From: Sphingomonas paucimobilis NBRC 13935
GTDB taxonomy: Bacteria > Pseudomonadota > Alphaproteobacteria > Sphingomonadales > Sphingomonadaceae
Direction of reading: 5' to 3'
NCBI RefSeq assembly: GCF_000739895.2
Contig: NZ_BBJS01000036.1
Location: forward strand, 62,001 to 126,000
Length of the DNA stretch: 64,000 nucleotides
The notes under the pieces were generated by a model. It was not told the origin of the DNA, searched no databases, and saw nothing but the letters and a program-made list of their open reading frames with translations. A program made the position numbers and the translations under genes. Of this stretch, positions 46,912 through 56,419 are shown piece by piece; the first letter of the stretch is position 1, and every line of letters begins with the position of its first letter.

Positions 46912-48296
46912 GGCGCGTCGCCCTCCCCCTCGCCGCCGCACTGCTGCTCGCGGGCTGTATCGGTGCGCGGCCGCAGCGCCCGGCCGACAGCGCGGTCGTC
47001 GCGCCGCCTGCCTGGCGTACGACGCTGGGCCCCGGCAGCCCGATCGCGGCGCAATGGTGGCAGGCGTTCGGCGACCCGCAACTGACCGCGCTTGTGACGA
47101 CGGCGCTCGCCAACAATCCCGATCTGGGCAGCGCCGCCGCGCGGGTGGAGGAGGCCCGTGCGCAGGAACGGCTGGCCCGCGCGCAACTGTCGCCCAATAT
47201 CACCGCCGGCGTACCGCTGTCCGAGGCACGGACCGTCACCGCCTTCGGCACCGGTCTCGACGCGCTAGGCGCGCAGCCGGTGGTCCAGGCGAGCTATGAT
47301 TTCGACCTGTTCGGCCGGCTGCGCAGCGCCCGCGCCGCCGCCCGCGCGCAGTTGCTGGCGACCGAGGCGGCGCGTGATACCGTCCGGCTGGCACTCGCGA
47401 GCGGGGTGGCGAGCGGCTATGTCACGCTCCGCGCGCTCGACCATCGGCTGCATATCGCCGAGGAAACGCTGGCGGCGCGGGCGGATGCCTTGCGCATCGC
47501 ACGGCGGCGGGCCGAGACGGGCTATACCTCCAATCTCGAACTGCGGCAGGCGCAGGGGGAATATCGCTCCACCGAGCAACTGGTCGCCGCCGCGCAATTG
47601 GCAGTGACGCGGCAGGAGAATGCGCTGAGCGTCCTCATCGGCGGTACGCCGGGCCCGATCGCGCGGGGTCTGCCGATCGACCGGCTGATCCGCCCCGCCA
47701 TTCCAGATGGCCTGCCCGCCGACCTGCTCCGCCGCCGGCCCGACCTGTTCCAGGCCGAACAGGCGCTGGTCGCTGCCGACCGCTCGCTCGACAGTGCGCG
47801 TGCGGCGATGCTGCCCAGCCTGGGACTGACCGGATCGGCGGGTATCGTCCTGTCGAGCGCGCTCAAGAACCCGCTGACCATATTCTCGATCGGCGGCAGC
47901 GTGCTCGCCCCGATCTTCGACGCCGGCCGCCTGCGCGCCCAGGCCGATGCCAGCGCGGCGCGGCGCGACCAGGCGGCCTATGCCTATCGCAAGGCGGCGT
48001 TGACCGCGTTCCGCGAGGTGGACGACAGCTTGGCCTCGGTCCGCCGCTCGGGCGAACAGGCGGTGGCGCTTGCCGGACAGCGTACCGCCCAGGCTTCGGC
48101 GCTGCGCATCGCCTCCAACCGCTACCGTGCAGGCTATTCCTCCTATCTGGAGCAGCTCGATGCGCAGCGCGGCCTGCTCAACGCCGAACTCGCGCTCGCC
48201 GAGGCGCAGGCCAATCAACTGACCGCCTATATCACCCTCTATCAGGCGATGGGCGGCGGCTGGTCGGACGAGGCTATCCGCGCCACCGCGCGCTGA
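46908..48296 (+). CDS. Outer-membrane efflux lipoprotein (NodT family)
   Basis: A 462-residue TolC-type channel completing the EmrAB-like system. The signal peptide ends in lipobox LLLAGC (Cys16). QWWQAFGDPQLTALVTTAL and LLRRRPDLFQAEQALVAAD are the repeated family motifs in the two halves. It belongs to the same family as the channel at 15671-17101, so the window holds two complete tripartite pumps of different energy-coupling classes. Confidence 0.9.
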   Translation: MRRVALPLAAALLLAGCIGARPQRPADSAVVAPPAWRTTLGPGSPIAAQWWQAFGDPQLTALVTTALANNPDLGSAAARVEEARAQERLARAQLSPNITAGVPLSEARTVTAFGTGLDALGAQPVVQASYDFDLFGRLRSARAAARAQLLATEAARDTVRLALASGVASGYVTLRALDHRLHIAEETLAARADALRIARRRAETGYTSNLELRQAQGEYRSTEQLVAAAQLAVTRQENALSVLIGGTPGPIARGLPIDRLIRPAIPDGLPADLLRRRPDLFQAEQALVAADRSLDSARAAMLPSLGLTGSAGIVLSSALKNPLTIFSIGGSVLAPIFDAGRLRAQADASAARRDQAAYAYRKAALTAFREVDDSLASVRRSGEQAVALAGQRTAQASALRIASNRYRAGYSSYLEQLDAQRGLLNAELALAEAQANQLTAYITLYQAMGGGWSDEAIRATAR

Positions 48297-48375
48297 GCCA
48301 TGGCCACCCCAAAGGGAACGTGGGCCGTCCTGACGCGCTTGTGTCGGCAAACGTTTCCAACATGGGAGAATCGAT

Positions 48376-48801
48376 ATGGGCGTGAAAGCGATCTACAAGA
48401 CCAAGGCGACGGCCACCGGCGGCCGCGATGGCGCGACACGGTCGGAGGATGGCTCGGTCGACGTCAAGCTAGTCGTCCCGAAGGAAATGGGCGGCCCCGG
48501 CGGCGAAGGCGCCAATCCGGAAAAGCTGTTCGCGGCCGGTTATTCGGCCTGTTTCCTGGGCGCGATGAAGGCCGTGTCGGGCAAGGAAGGCGTACGCGTG
48601 CCGCCGGATGCGACCGTCACCGCCGAAATCGGCTTCGGCCCGCGTGACGAGGGTGGCTATGGCATCACCGCCGATCTGACCGTCAACCTGCCCGGCGTCG
48701 ACCGCGCCGATGCCGAGCGGCTGATGCGCGCCGCGCATGAGGTCTGCCCCTATTCCAATGCGACTCGCGGCAATGTCGATGTCGGCCTGACCGTCGCCTG
48801 A
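48376..48801 (+). CDS. ohr: Organic hydroperoxide resistance protein, Ohr/OsmC family
   Basis: A 141-residue cytoplasmic thiol peroxidase that reduces organic hydroperoxides. Both redox cysteines are present: YSACF near residue 59 (peroxidatic) and EVCPYSNATRGN near 123 (resolving). Length and motif order match the Ohr subfamily rather than OsmC. ATG 48376 has GGGAGA 7 nt upstream. No OhrR-type regulator is adjacent. A hairpin follows at 48828. Confidence 0.93.
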   Translation: MGVKAIYKTKATATGGRDGATRSEDGSVDVKLVVPKEMGGPGGEGANPEKLFAAGYSACFLGAMKAVSGKEGVRVPPDATVTAEIGFGPRDEGGYGITADLTVNLPGVDRADAERLMRAAHEVCPYSNATRGNVDVGLTVA

Positions 48802-48827
48802 GCCGATCCGCACGCATGTGATACCCC

Positions 48828-48858
48828 AAGGCCCTTCGCCCGACCGGCGGAGGGCCTT
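48828..48858 (+). terminator. Hairpin between ohr and gloA
   Basis: AAGGCCCTTCGCC pairs with GGCGGAGGGCCTT across a 5-nt loop with one mismatch in 13. It lies 27 bp after the ohr stop and 39 bp before gloA. There is no T-run after it, so it may be a weak intrinsic terminator. Confidence 0.6.
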
Positions 48859-48896
48859 GCCATTCCCAGGCAATATCCACGCATAAAGGAGCATCC

Positions 48897-49406
48897 ATGA
48901 CCCGCCCCGCCGGCACCGAATCCTTCGCGCTCAACCAGACGATGCTGCGCATCCGCGATCCCAAGCCGTCGCTCGCCTTTTATCAGGACGTGCTCGGCAT
49001 GACGCTTCTTCAGAAGTTGGATTTCGAGGAGATGCGGTTTTCGCTCTACTTCCTCGCCTATCTGGCCGAGGGCGAATCGATTCCCGACGATCCCGCCGAG
49101 CGCGCCCATTTCATCTTCGACCGCGAGACCACGCTGGAACTGACCCACAATTGGGGCACCGAGTCGGACCCCGATTTCAAGGGCTATCATGACGGCAATG
49201 CCGATCCGCGCGGCTTTGGCCATATCGGCATCAGCGTCGCCGATGTCGGCGAGGCCTGTGCCCGGTTCGAGTCGCTGGGCGTATCCTTCAAGAAGCGGCC
49301 GCAGGACGGCAAGATGAAGGACATCGCCTTCATCACCGATCCTGACGGCTATTGGATCGAAATCCTGTCCGCAGCCGGCATGAAGGACAGCCTGCCGCCA
49401 CGCTGA
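48897..49406 (+). CDS. gloA: Lactoylglutathione lyase (glyoxalase I)
   Basis: A 169-residue metalloenzyme that isomerises the methylglyoxal-glutathione hemithioacetal to S-lactoylglutathione. The four metal ligands can be placed: Gln in NQTMLRI, Glu in TLELTHNWG, His in GFGHIGISV and Glu in YWIEIL. The longer form with an insert after the first strand ([12 protein letters not shown] region) is the eukaryote/proteobacterial long class, often Zn-dependent. ATG 48897 has AAGGAG 6-7 nt upstream. Confidence 0.93.
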   Translation: MTRPAGTESFALNQTMLRIRDPKPSLAFYQDVLGMTLLQKLDFEEMRFSLYFLAYLAEGESIPDDPAERAHFIFDRETTLELTHNWGTESDPDFKGYHDGNADPRGFGHIGISVADVGEACARFESLGVSFKKRPQDGKMKDIAFITDPDGYWIEILSAAGMKDSLPPR

Positions 49407-49568
49407 TCGCACGCATCCTCCATCGGCATCGGCCGAAATTCTGCTCCGAAACCGGATGTTTACGGATTGGGGCCATACCGGACAGATCGGAGAGGAGGAG
49501 AGGGATTCGCAACCCTCTTTCCGACCTGGCAGCGAGGCTCCCACTCGCGGTCGATGGAGGATGCCATC

Positions 49569-51011
49569 ATGATTACCTGGTTCGCCAAGACGGCACCAGT
49601 CCGCCTGAAATTTGACGTATTGACGGTCGCCTATGGAGGCTTGGCCGCCGCCGGCCTGGTCGCGACCATTATGGCCAATGGCGGGGTCGCGCCAACGCCC
49701 CCGCTCATCCTGTCGGCAGCCGTATTATTGGCCACGCTGGTGATTTCGCGGGTCAGTCGTTCACTGATTTGCAACCCCTATGTGGGCAGCGTAGAGGCCA
49801 TGGAACAACTGGCCGCCGGCAATGTCGACAGGGATATCCCCTATACCGACTATCGCGACTGTATCGGTCGGATGGCGAAGGCCGTCTCCGTGTTCCGCGA
49901 CAATGCCGTCGAGGTGCAGAAAGCCGCCCAGGCACAGCAGATCGTCGTGACCGCGCTGGGCAAGGGCCTGGGCGAGCTGGCCGATGGCAATCTCGACCAG
50001 TCGATCGATATCGCTTTCCCCGCCGAATATGAAAAGCTGCGCGCCGACTATAATCGCGCGGTGGACGCTTTGGCCGGCGCCATGGGCGCCGTCGTCCAAT
50101 CGACCCACGGCATCAATACGGGTGCCAGCGACATCCGCCAGGCCTCGGACGACCTGTCGCAGCGCACCGAGCAACAGGCCGCGAGCCTGGAGGAAACCGC
50201 CGCGGCGATGGACGAGATCACCTCGACCGTCCGCCAGACCGCCGAGGGCGCCAACCGCGCCAACCGCGCGGTCGCCGATGCGCGGGTCGAGGCCGAACAT
50301 TCGGGCGAGGTCGTGCGCCGCGCCGTCGATGCCATGGCCGGTATCGAGCGCGCTTCCAGCGAGATTTCCGAGATCATCAGCGTGATCGACGGCATCGCCT
50401 TCCAGACCAATCTGCTTGCGCTCAATGCGGGTGTCGAGGCGGCGCGTGCCGGCGATGCGGGCAAGGGTTTCGCCGTCGTCGCCTCCGAAGTGCGCGCGCT
50501 GGCCCAGCGCTCGGCGGACGCCGCCAAGGACGTCAAGTCGCGCATCCTTGCCAGTTCCGAACAGGTCGAATCGGGCGTCGGCCTGGTCAGCGAGACCGGC
50601 AAGGCGCTGGAGCGGATCATCGGCCGGATCACCGAGATCAGCACGCTGGTCGAGGATATCGCCAGCTCCGCCGAAAAGCAGGCCATCGGGCTGCAGGAGG
50701 TCAACACCGCCGTGTCCGCGATGGACGGCGTGACCCAGCAGAACGCCGCGATGGTCGAACAGGCGACCGCCGCCGCCCGCTCGCTGGCTGTCGAGGCCGA
50801 TGGGCTGGCCCGCGAGATCGCCCGGTTCCGCATCGGCCAGACCAGCGCCGACCGCTTCGTCGCCCCGCGCCCCGCAGCGCAACCCGTCCACCAGTTGCAG
50901 CAGCGCGTCGCTGCCGCTGGCCGCCGCATCGCCCAGGCGTCGCGCCCCGCCCCCCAGTCGGCCGGCAACGCCGCATTGGCGGCGAGCGACGACGACTGGA
51001 CCGAGTTCTGA
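49569..51011 (+). CDS. Methyl-accepting chemotaxis protein
   Basis: A 480-residue transducer. Two helices (about 15-33 and 43-61) are joined by only ~10 residues, so there is no periplasmic ligand domain. HAMP-like linkers (VEAMEQLAAGNVDRDIPY, and a second around ELADGNLDQSIDIAFP) lead into the signalling domain with the conserved hairpin tip EIISVIDGIAFQTNLLALNA and AARAGDAGKGFAVVASEVR. The C-terminus ends DDDWTEF, resembling the xWxxF tether that binds CheR/CheB. ATG 49569 has GGAGG 9 nt upstream. It is the first gene of the chemotaxis operon; the 160-bp gap before it should hold the promoter. Confidence 0.92.
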   Translation: MITWFAKTAPVRLKFDVLTVAYGGLAAAGLVATIMANGGVAPTPPLILSAAVLLATLVISRVSRSLICNPYVGSVEAMEQLAAGNVDRDIPYTDYRDCIGRMAKAVSVFRDNAVEVQKAAQAQQIVVTALGKGLGELADGNLDQSIDIAFPAEYEKLRADYNRAVDALAGAMGAVVQSTHGINTGASDIRQASDDLSQRTEQQAASLEETAAAMDEITSTVRQTAEGANRANRAVADARVEAEHSGEVVRRAVDAMAGIERASSEISEIISVIDGIAFQTNLLALNAGVEAARAGDAGKGFAVVASEVRALAQRSADAAKDVKSRILASSEQVESGVGLVSETGKALERIIGRITEISTLVEDIASSAEKQAIGLQEVNTAVSAMDGVTQQNAAMVEQATAAARSLAVEADGLAREIARFRIGQTSADRFVAPRPAAQPVHQLQQRVAAAGRRIAQASRPAPQSAGNAALAASDDDWTEF

Positions 51012-51084
51012 TCCCCGCCCCGCCCCCTGACCGGGGGCGGGGGTTCACCTTCCGCCGCTTCGCTTTGTCGACTGGAGTTTCGCC

Positions 51085-51357
51085 GTGACCGCTCTGTCCC
51101 TCGCCCCTGTGCTCGACACCACCGCCGCCGCGCCGCTGCGCCAGGCGCTGCTCGACCTGATCGCATCGGGCGATGCCATCGCGCTGGATGGCGGCCAGGT
51201 GACCCAGGCGGGCCAGGCCTGTCTCCAGGTTCTGGCCAGTGCCCAGGCGATGGCGGCGTCGATCCGCACCGATTTCGAGTTGCAGAATCCGTCCGAAGCC
51301 CTGGCTTCCATGATCACGCTGGCGGGCCTCGACCGCCTCGTCACCCCCGCCGCCTGA
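51085..51357 (+). CDS. Small STAS-domain protein in the chemotaxis operon
   Basis: A 90-residue protein resembling a minimal STAS (anti-sigma-antagonist/MlaB-like) fold: PLRQALLDLIASGDAIALDGGQV, then QACLQVLASAQ, and FELQNPSEALASMITLAGL. In STAS regulators a Ser or Thr just after the second strand can be phosphorylated; here that strand end reads DGGQVTQAG with a Thr. The start is GTG 51085 with GGAG 9 nt upstream. It lies between mcp and cheA, where alphaproteobacterial clusters often have such a gene. The role in signalling is not established. Confidence 0.75.
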   Translation: MTALSLAPVLDTTAAAPLRQALLDLIASGDAIALDGGQVTQAGQACLQVLASAQAMAASIRTDFELQNPSEALASMITLAGLDRLVTPAA

Positions 51358-51370
51358 AAGGCCCGACCCG

Positions 51371-53545
51371 ATGAATCTCGACGAGATCCAGCAGATTTTC
51401 TTCCAGGAATGCGAAGAAGGCCTCGGCGCGCTCGAATCCGCCTTCGCCGATCTGAAGCGCGGGCGGCATGATGACGAGACGATCAACACCGTCTTCCGCT
51501 CGGTCCATTCGATCAAGGGCGGCGCCGGGGCCTTCGGCCATGACCGGCTGCAGCATTTCTCGCACCATTACGAGACGGTGCTCGACCTGATCCGCAACGG
51601 CACGCTGCCGCTCGGTGAACCGCTGATCGACCTGATCGTCGCGGCGTTCGACACGTTGACCGACCATGTCGCGGCCGCCCGCGGCGAAGGCGCGACGCCC
51701 GCCGACCAGGGAATGCTCGACCGTCTGGCCGCCGCCGCCGAGGGCCGGGTCGAAAGCGCCGCCGAGACCGTGGGTGAGGTCGAGGCCCCCGTCGATACGC
51801 CCGCGCCCGCCGCGACCGATGATTTCGACGCGCTGTTCGCGATGCTCGAGGAACCCGCCGCCCCGGCGGCCGAGGCCGCACCGGCCGAATGGATCGTCAC
51901 CGTCTATCCGGGCCCGCGCGCCTTCGATCATGGTGCCGAGCCGATGCTGGCGCTGCGCGAGTTGTCGCGCATGGGCGGTCGCACGCTGTCGGCCGATCTG
52001 TCCGACCTGCCGCTGCTCGACGGGCTGGATGCCGAGCGCGCCTATATGGGCTTCACCCTGGCGCTGCCCGGCACGACCGATGAGGACGATATCCGCGCGG
52101 TCTTCGACTTTGCCGATCCGCAATGCCGCCTGACCGTGACGCGCGCGACCGAGGATGTGTTCGCGGCGGTCGCCGCCCCGGAACCCGAAGCGGCGGCCCC
52201 TGCGCCCGCCGACGAGCCGGAAGCGGCGCCCGCACCGGTCGTGGCTGCGCCCGTGCCGCTGGCCGCCGTGCCCGCCGCACCGGCCCCGGCCGAGCCGTCC
52301 GCCCCCTCGCTCGCCGAAGTCGCCAACAGCCCGCGCGTCGCCGCCGCCGCCGCCCAGACGATCCGTGTCGATCTCGACAAGCTGGACCGCCTGGTCAATC
52401 TGGTCGGCGAGTTGGTCATCACCCAGGCGATGCTGGCGCAGCGCCTGTCCGAGAACGAGATGGGCTCGATCCCCGAGTTGTCCGACCTCGACCACCTGAC
52501 GCGCGAGCTTCAAGATTCGACGATGGCGATCCGCGCCCAGCCGATGAAGACCGTCTTCAGCCGCGTGCCCCGCATCATCCGCGAACTGGAGGTCGAAACC
52601 GGCAAGCGCGTCCGCCTGGAAGTCGAGGGCGAGATGACCGAGGTCGACAAGACCGTGGTCGAGCGCATCGGCGAGCCGCTGACCCACCTGATCCGCAACG
52701 CCGTCGACCATGGTCTGGAGACCCCGGCCGATCGCAAGGCGGTGGGCAAGGATGGCGAGGGCGTGGTCACCCTGTCGGCCGCGCACCAGTCGGGCCGCAT
52801 CGTGATCACGGTCGCCGATGACGGGCGCGGCATCGACCGCGCGCGCGTCAAGGCCAAGGCGATCGAACGCGGCATCATCGCCCCCGACGCGCAGCTATCG
52901 GAGGAAGAGATCGACAATCTGATCTTCGCCCCCGGCTTCTCGACCGCCGCCGTCGTCTCCAACATCTCGGGTCGCGGCGTCGGCATGGACGTGGTGCGCA
53001 AGAACATTCAGGCGCTGGGCGGCCGCATCGGCATCCAGTCCGAACTGGGCAAGGGGTCGAGCTTCTCGCTCAGCCTGCCGCTGACGCTGGCCGTGCTCGA
53101 CGGCATGATCGTGACGGTCGGCGACCAGACCTTCGTCATCCCGCTGACCCACATCGTCGAGAGCCTGCGTCCCGGCATCGACGAGGTGCATTTCGTCGGC
53201 GGCCAGTCGCCGCTGCTCGACGTGCGCGGCACCTATGTTCCCGTTCACCGCGTTGGCGAGCAGCTCGGCGTCGGTGGCGCCACGCGCCAGCCCGAGGATG
53301 CGGTGCTGATCGTGGTCGAAAGCGACCAGGGCCAGGCGGTGCTGATGGTCGACTCGATCCAGGACCAGCGTCAGGTCGTGGTGAAGAGCCTGGAGGCCAA
53401 CTACCGCGCCATCCATGGCCTGGCTGGCGCGACCATCCTGGGCGATGGCCGGGTCGCGCTGATCCTCGACGTCGATGCGCTGATCGGCCGCTGGCGCCGT
53501 GACGGCCGCAACGGTGGCGCCTTTATCGAAGACCTGGCCGCATGA
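51371..53545 (+). CDS. cheA: Chemotaxis histidine kinase CheA
   Basis: The central 724-residue kinase. The P1/Hpt domain has the phospho-His in FRSVHSIKGGAGAFG (His46). A linker region includes a domain starting WIVTVYPGPRAFDHG (about 175-265) in the place of P2, followed by an Ala/Pro-rich linker. Then come P3 dimerisation (VDLDKLDRLVNLVGELVI), P4 ATPase (HLIRNAVDHGLE, VADDGRGIDRARV, GRGVGMDVVRKN) and P5 CheW-like coupling domain to the end. ATG 51371 is 13 bp after the STAS gene. Its stop overlaps cheR by 4 bp. Confidence 0.95.
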   Translation: MNLDEIQQIFFQECEEGLGALESAFADLKRGRHDDETINTVFRSVHSIKGGAGAFGHDRLQHFSHHYETVLDLIRNGTLPLGEPLIDLIVAAFDTLTDHVAAARGEGATPADQGMLDRLAAAAEGRVESAAETVGEVEAPVDTPAPAATDDFDALFAMLEEPAAPAAEAAPAEWIVTVYPGPRAFDHGAEPMLALRELSRMGGRTLSADLSDLPLLDGLDAERAYMGFTLALPGTTDEDDIRAVFDFADPQCRLTVTRATEDVFAAVAAPEPEAAAPAPADEPEAAPAPVVAAPVPLAAVPAAPAPAEPSAPSLAEVANSPRVAAAAAQTIRVDLDKLDRLVNLVGELVITQAMLAQRLSENEMGSIPELSDLDHLTRELQDSTMAIRAQPMKTVFSRVPRIIRELEVETGKRVRLEVEGEMTEVDKTVVERIGEPLTHLIRNAVDHGLETPADRKAVGKDGEGVVTLSAAHQSGRIVITVADDGRGIDRARVKAKAIERGIIAPDAQLSEEEIDNLIFAPGFSTAAVVSNISGRGVGMDVVRKNIQALGGRIGIQSELGKGSSFSLSLPLTLAVLDGMIVTVGDQTFVIPLTHIVESLRPGIDEVHFVGGQSPLLDVRGTYVPVHRVGEQLGVGGATRQPEDAVLIVVESDQGQAVLMVDSIQDQRQVVVKSLEANYRAIHGLAGATILGDGRVALILDVDALIGRWRRDGRNGGAFIEDLAA

Positions 53546-54399
53546 ACGCCGCCGCCGCCCTCCCCCAGCGTGAGATGGAGTTCGCCTTCTCGGCGGCCGA
53601 CCATCGTGCGATCGCCGAAATGATCTATGCCGAGTCGGGCATCCTGCTGCCCGACAACAAGGCCAAGCTGATCTATGGGCGACTGGCGCGGCGGCTGCGG
53701 GCGTGCGGGCTGGAGAATTTCCCCGACTATCTCGCGCTCATCGCCGACGATCCCGAGGAACGGGCACGGGCGGTCGATGCGCTGACCACCAACCACACCT
53801 CCTTCTTCCGCGAAAATCATCATTTCGAGCATTTCCGCGACGAACTGTGGCCCGGCTTTTCGGAGCGTCTGGCCTCGGGCGGGCGGGTGCGCGTCTGGTC
53901 GGCGGCCTGTTCCAGCGGCGAGGAACCCTATTCGCTGATGATGACCATCCTGGGCACCGACACCCGCGCGGCGACCAAGCTGGCCGGTCAGGATTTCAAG
54001 GTGCTGGCGACTGATCTGTCGCCCAGCGTCATCGCCACCGCACGCGCGGGCCGCTATCCGCTCGACACCACCCGCGCCATGCCGGCCTCGATGCGCCAGG
54101 CCTGGTGCCAGCGGGCGGGCGACATGGAGGAACTGTCCCCGGCGCTGCGCGCACCGATCGCGTTTCGTGAACTCAATCTGCTTCGCCACTGGCCGATGCG
54201 GCGGCCGTTCGACGTCATCTTCTGCCGCAACGTCATGATCTATTTCGATGAGCCGACCAAGGCTCAGCTACTGGCCCGTTTTGCCGACCAGTTGGTCACT
54301 GGCGGCACCCTCTACATCGGTCATGCCGAACGCATCCCGCCGGAAGTATCGGCGCGCTTTCACTGCATCGGTCGTACCGCTTTCCAGAAAGTTTCCTGA
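53542..54399 (+). CDS. cheR: Chemotaxis protein methyltransferase CheR
   Basis: A 285-residue SAM-dependent enzyme methylating glutamates on MCPs. The N-terminal helical domain is at about 10-85. TTNHTSFFRENHHFEHF is the CheR hallmark, VWSAACSSGEEPYSLMM contains the SAM-binding motif I, and VIFCRNVMIYF the motif IV region. Starts by ATGA overlap with cheA. Confidence 0.95.
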   Translation: MNAAAALPQREMEFAFSAADHRAIAEMIYAESGILLPDNKAKLIYGRLARRLRACGLENFPDYLALIADDPEERARAVDALTTNHTSFFRENHHFEHFRDELWPGFSERLASGGRVRVWSAACSSGEEPYSLMMTILGTDTRAATKLAGQDFKVLATDLSPSVIATARAGRYPLDTTRAMPASMRQAWCQRAGDMEELSPALRAPIAFRELNLLRHWPMRRPFDVIFCRNVMIYFDEPTKAQLLARFADQLVTGGTLYIGHAERIPPEVSARFHCIGRTAFQKVS

Positions 54400-55415
54400 T
54401 GGCCGTTCGTACCCTGATCGTTGACGATTCCCCCACCATGCGCGCGCTGATCGCGGGGATGCTGAGTCGCGACCCCGATATCGAAGTGGTTGGTGCGGCC
54501 AATGGTCCGCACCAGGCGCGCGAGATGATCAAGGCGCTCGACCCCGACGTCATCACGCTGGACGTCGAGATGCCCGACATGAACGGGCTCGATTTCCTGG
54601 AGCGCGTGATGCGGCTGCGCCCGATGCCGGTCGTCATGCTCTCGACGCTGACCCAGGCGGGGGCGGACACGACGATCCGCGCGCTGGAGCTGGGCGCGGT
54701 CGAATGCTGTGCCAAGCCGGCCACCAACTGCCTGGACCCGCGCCTGGCCGAAAGCGTCAAGGCCGCCGCGAGCAGCCGGCGCATCCGCGTGCGCGACATG
54801 GCGCCCGCCGCGCCCGTGCCGGTGGCCAATTTCAACCCACGCGCCGGATCGCTGATCGCGATCGGGGCGTCGACCGGTGGCGTCGAGGCGCTGATCCAGG
54901 TGCTCAGCGGCTTTCCGGCCAACTGCCCGCCGACGGTCATCGTCCAGCATATGCCCGCGACCTTCACGACCAGCTTCGCCGCCCGGCTCGACCGGCTGTC
55001 CAAGCCGACCGTGGCCGAGGCGCGCCATGGCCAGCCGCTGATGCCCGGCCATGTCTATCTGGCGCCCGGCGGCACCCATCATCTGGAGGTCGGCGGCACC
55101 GACGGCCAGTATCGCGCCCGCCTGATCCCCGACGATCCGATGAGCGGCCACCGCCCCTCGGTCGACCGCCTGTTCCACAGCGTGGCCAAGAATGTCGGCG
55201 ACAAGGCGGTCGGCGCGATCCTGACCGGCATGGGCCGCGACGGGGCCGATGGCCTGCTGGCGATGCGGCGCAAGGGGTCGTTCACCGTCGGCCAGGATCA
55301 GGAAAGCTGCGTCGTTTATGGCATGCCCGGTGTCGCGCAGGAGGTTGGGGCAGTGACGAAGCAATTGACGCTGACCCGCGTCGCGCCCGCGCTGATCGAG
55401 CGGTGTCGCGCATGA
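54399..55415 (+). CDS. cheB: Chemotaxis protein-glutamate methylesterase CheB
   Basis: A 338-residue receiver-methylesterase that removes methyl groups from MCPs. The receiver has LIVDDSPTMR and TLDVEMPDMNG (phospho-Asp). The esterase domain keeps all catalytic residues: Ser in AIGASTGG (Ser158), His in VIVQHMP and Asp in TGMGRDGADG. ATG 54399 overlaps the cheR stop by 1 bp (TGATG) and its own stop overlaps cheD by 4 bp. A second, altered copy is found at 56916. Confidence 0.95.
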   Translation: MAVRTLIVDDSPTMRALIAGMLSRDPDIEVVGAANGPHQAREMIKALDPDVITLDVEMPDMNGLDFLERVMRLRPMPVVMLSTLTQAGADTTIRALELGAVECCAKPATNCLDPRLAESVKAAASSRRIRVRDMAPAAPVPVANFNPRAGSLIAIGASTGGVEALIQVLSGFPANCPPTVIVQHMPATFTTSFAARLDRLSKPTVAEARHGQPLMPGHVYLAPGGTHHLEVGGTDGQYRARLIPDDPMSGHRPSVDRLFHSVAKNVGDKAVGAILTGMGRDGADGLLAMRRKGSFTVGQDQESCVVYGMPGVAQEVGAVTKQLTLTRVAPALIERCRA

Positions 55416-55984
55416 ATCAGCCGATCACCGGGCTGGCACGGGGCGACGGCCTGCGCCGAATCAACATCATTCAGGGCGAGACCCGCGTGTCGCAGGAACG
55501 CGACGTCGTGCTGACGACCGTGCTGGGCAGCTGCATTTCGGCCTGTCTGTACGATCCGATCGCTGGCGTCGGCGGATTAAATCACTTTTTATTGGCGGAA
55601 CCGGGCGCGGCGGAAACCGATCCTAAATCCATGCAGCGCTACGGTGTCTATGCGATGGAAGTTTTGATCAACGCCATGATGGCGCTCGGCGCCCAGCGAC
55701 ACAGCCTGAAAGCCAGGTTGTTCGGTGGTGCGACGATGCGCGACGGGTTCCGCGACATTGGCGGCGCCAATGCGCAGTTCGCGCGCCGATTCCTGGCGGA
55801 CGAGCGGATCGCGCTGGTCGGTGAGGATGTCGGCGGCGTCAGCGCGCGTCGCGTCGAATTTCGTCCCGCGCTCGGGCTCGCCCGGTGCCGTCACGTCACC
55901 GACACGGCGGCACCCATGCCCCGCGTCATCCGTCCCGCCCCACCGCCGCCGCCTGCCGCGACCGGCGATGTGGAATTTTTCTAA
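55412..55984 (+). CDS. cheD: Chemoreceptor glutamine deamidase CheD
   Basis: A 190-residue deamidase that converts specific MCP glutamines to glutamate. The Cys-His-Thr active site can be seen: LTTVLGSCISACLYDP (Cys), GGLNHFLLAE (His), and the Thr-containing first motif; RLFGGATM completes the signature. A Pro-rich tail of ~25 residues ends in GDVEFF. It starts by ATGA overlap with cheB; the upstream open frame is a shadow. Confidence 0.94.
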   Translation: MNQPITGLARGDGLRRINIIQGETRVSQERDVVLTTVLGSCISACLYDPIAGVGGLNHFLLAEPGAAETDPKSMQRYGVYAMEVLINAMMALGAQRHSLKARLFGGATMRDGFRDIGGANAQFARRFLADERIALVGEDVGGVSARRVEFRPALGLARCRHVTDTAAPMPRVIRPAPPPPPAATGDVEFF

Positions 55985-56016
55985 TGTCTATCGATCCTTC
56001 CAGGAAAGGCCAATTC

Positions 56017-56394
56017 GTGTCCCAAATCATCATGACCGTGGACGATTCGCCCAGCATGCGAATGCTCCTGCGCGCCGCGCTCACCGATATGGGGTATCGG
56101 GTGCTCGAGGCCGAAGACGGCGTTCATGCGCTTGATACGCTGGACGGCGTCACCGCCGAGACAGCCCCCGATCTGGTGATCACCGACATCAACATGCCGC
56201 GCATGGATGGTTTCGGCCTGATCGAGGCGCTGCGCCGCCAGCCCGATCATCGCAACCTGCCGATCCTGGTGCTGACGACCGAGAGCTCGGACGAGAAGAA
56301 GGCCCGAGCGCGCGAGGCGGGCGCGACCGGCTGGATCGTCAAGCCCTTCAATCCCGAAAAGCTGGCCGCGGCGATCCGCCGCGTGCTGCACTGA
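56017..56394 (+). CDS. cheY: Single-domain response regulator CheY
   Basis: A 125-residue receiver that should carry the output of CheA. MTVDDSPSMRMLL holds the acidic pair, LVITDINMPRMDGFG the phospho-Asp, LTTESSDEKKARA the switch Thr region, and WIVKPFNPEKL the Lys. The start is GTG 56017, with AGGAAAGG 7-8 nt upstream giving normal CheY length. An ATG at 55984 in the same frame overlaps the cheD stop (TAATG) and would add 11 residues. Confidence 0.92.
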   Translation: MSQIIMTVDDSPSMRMLLRAALTDMGYRVLEAEDGVHALDTLDGVTAETAPDLVITDINMPRMDGFGLIEALRRQPDHRNLPILVLTTESSDEKKARAREAGATGWIVKPFNPEKLAAAIRRVLH

Positions 56395-56419
56395 TCCCAT
56401 CCCAAGAGAGGAACCGACC

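Noticed and set aside
44833..46941. A 702-codon minus-strand open frame
   Set aside because: Antisense to the EmrB/EmrA-like genes; composition and lack of motifs mark it as a shadow.
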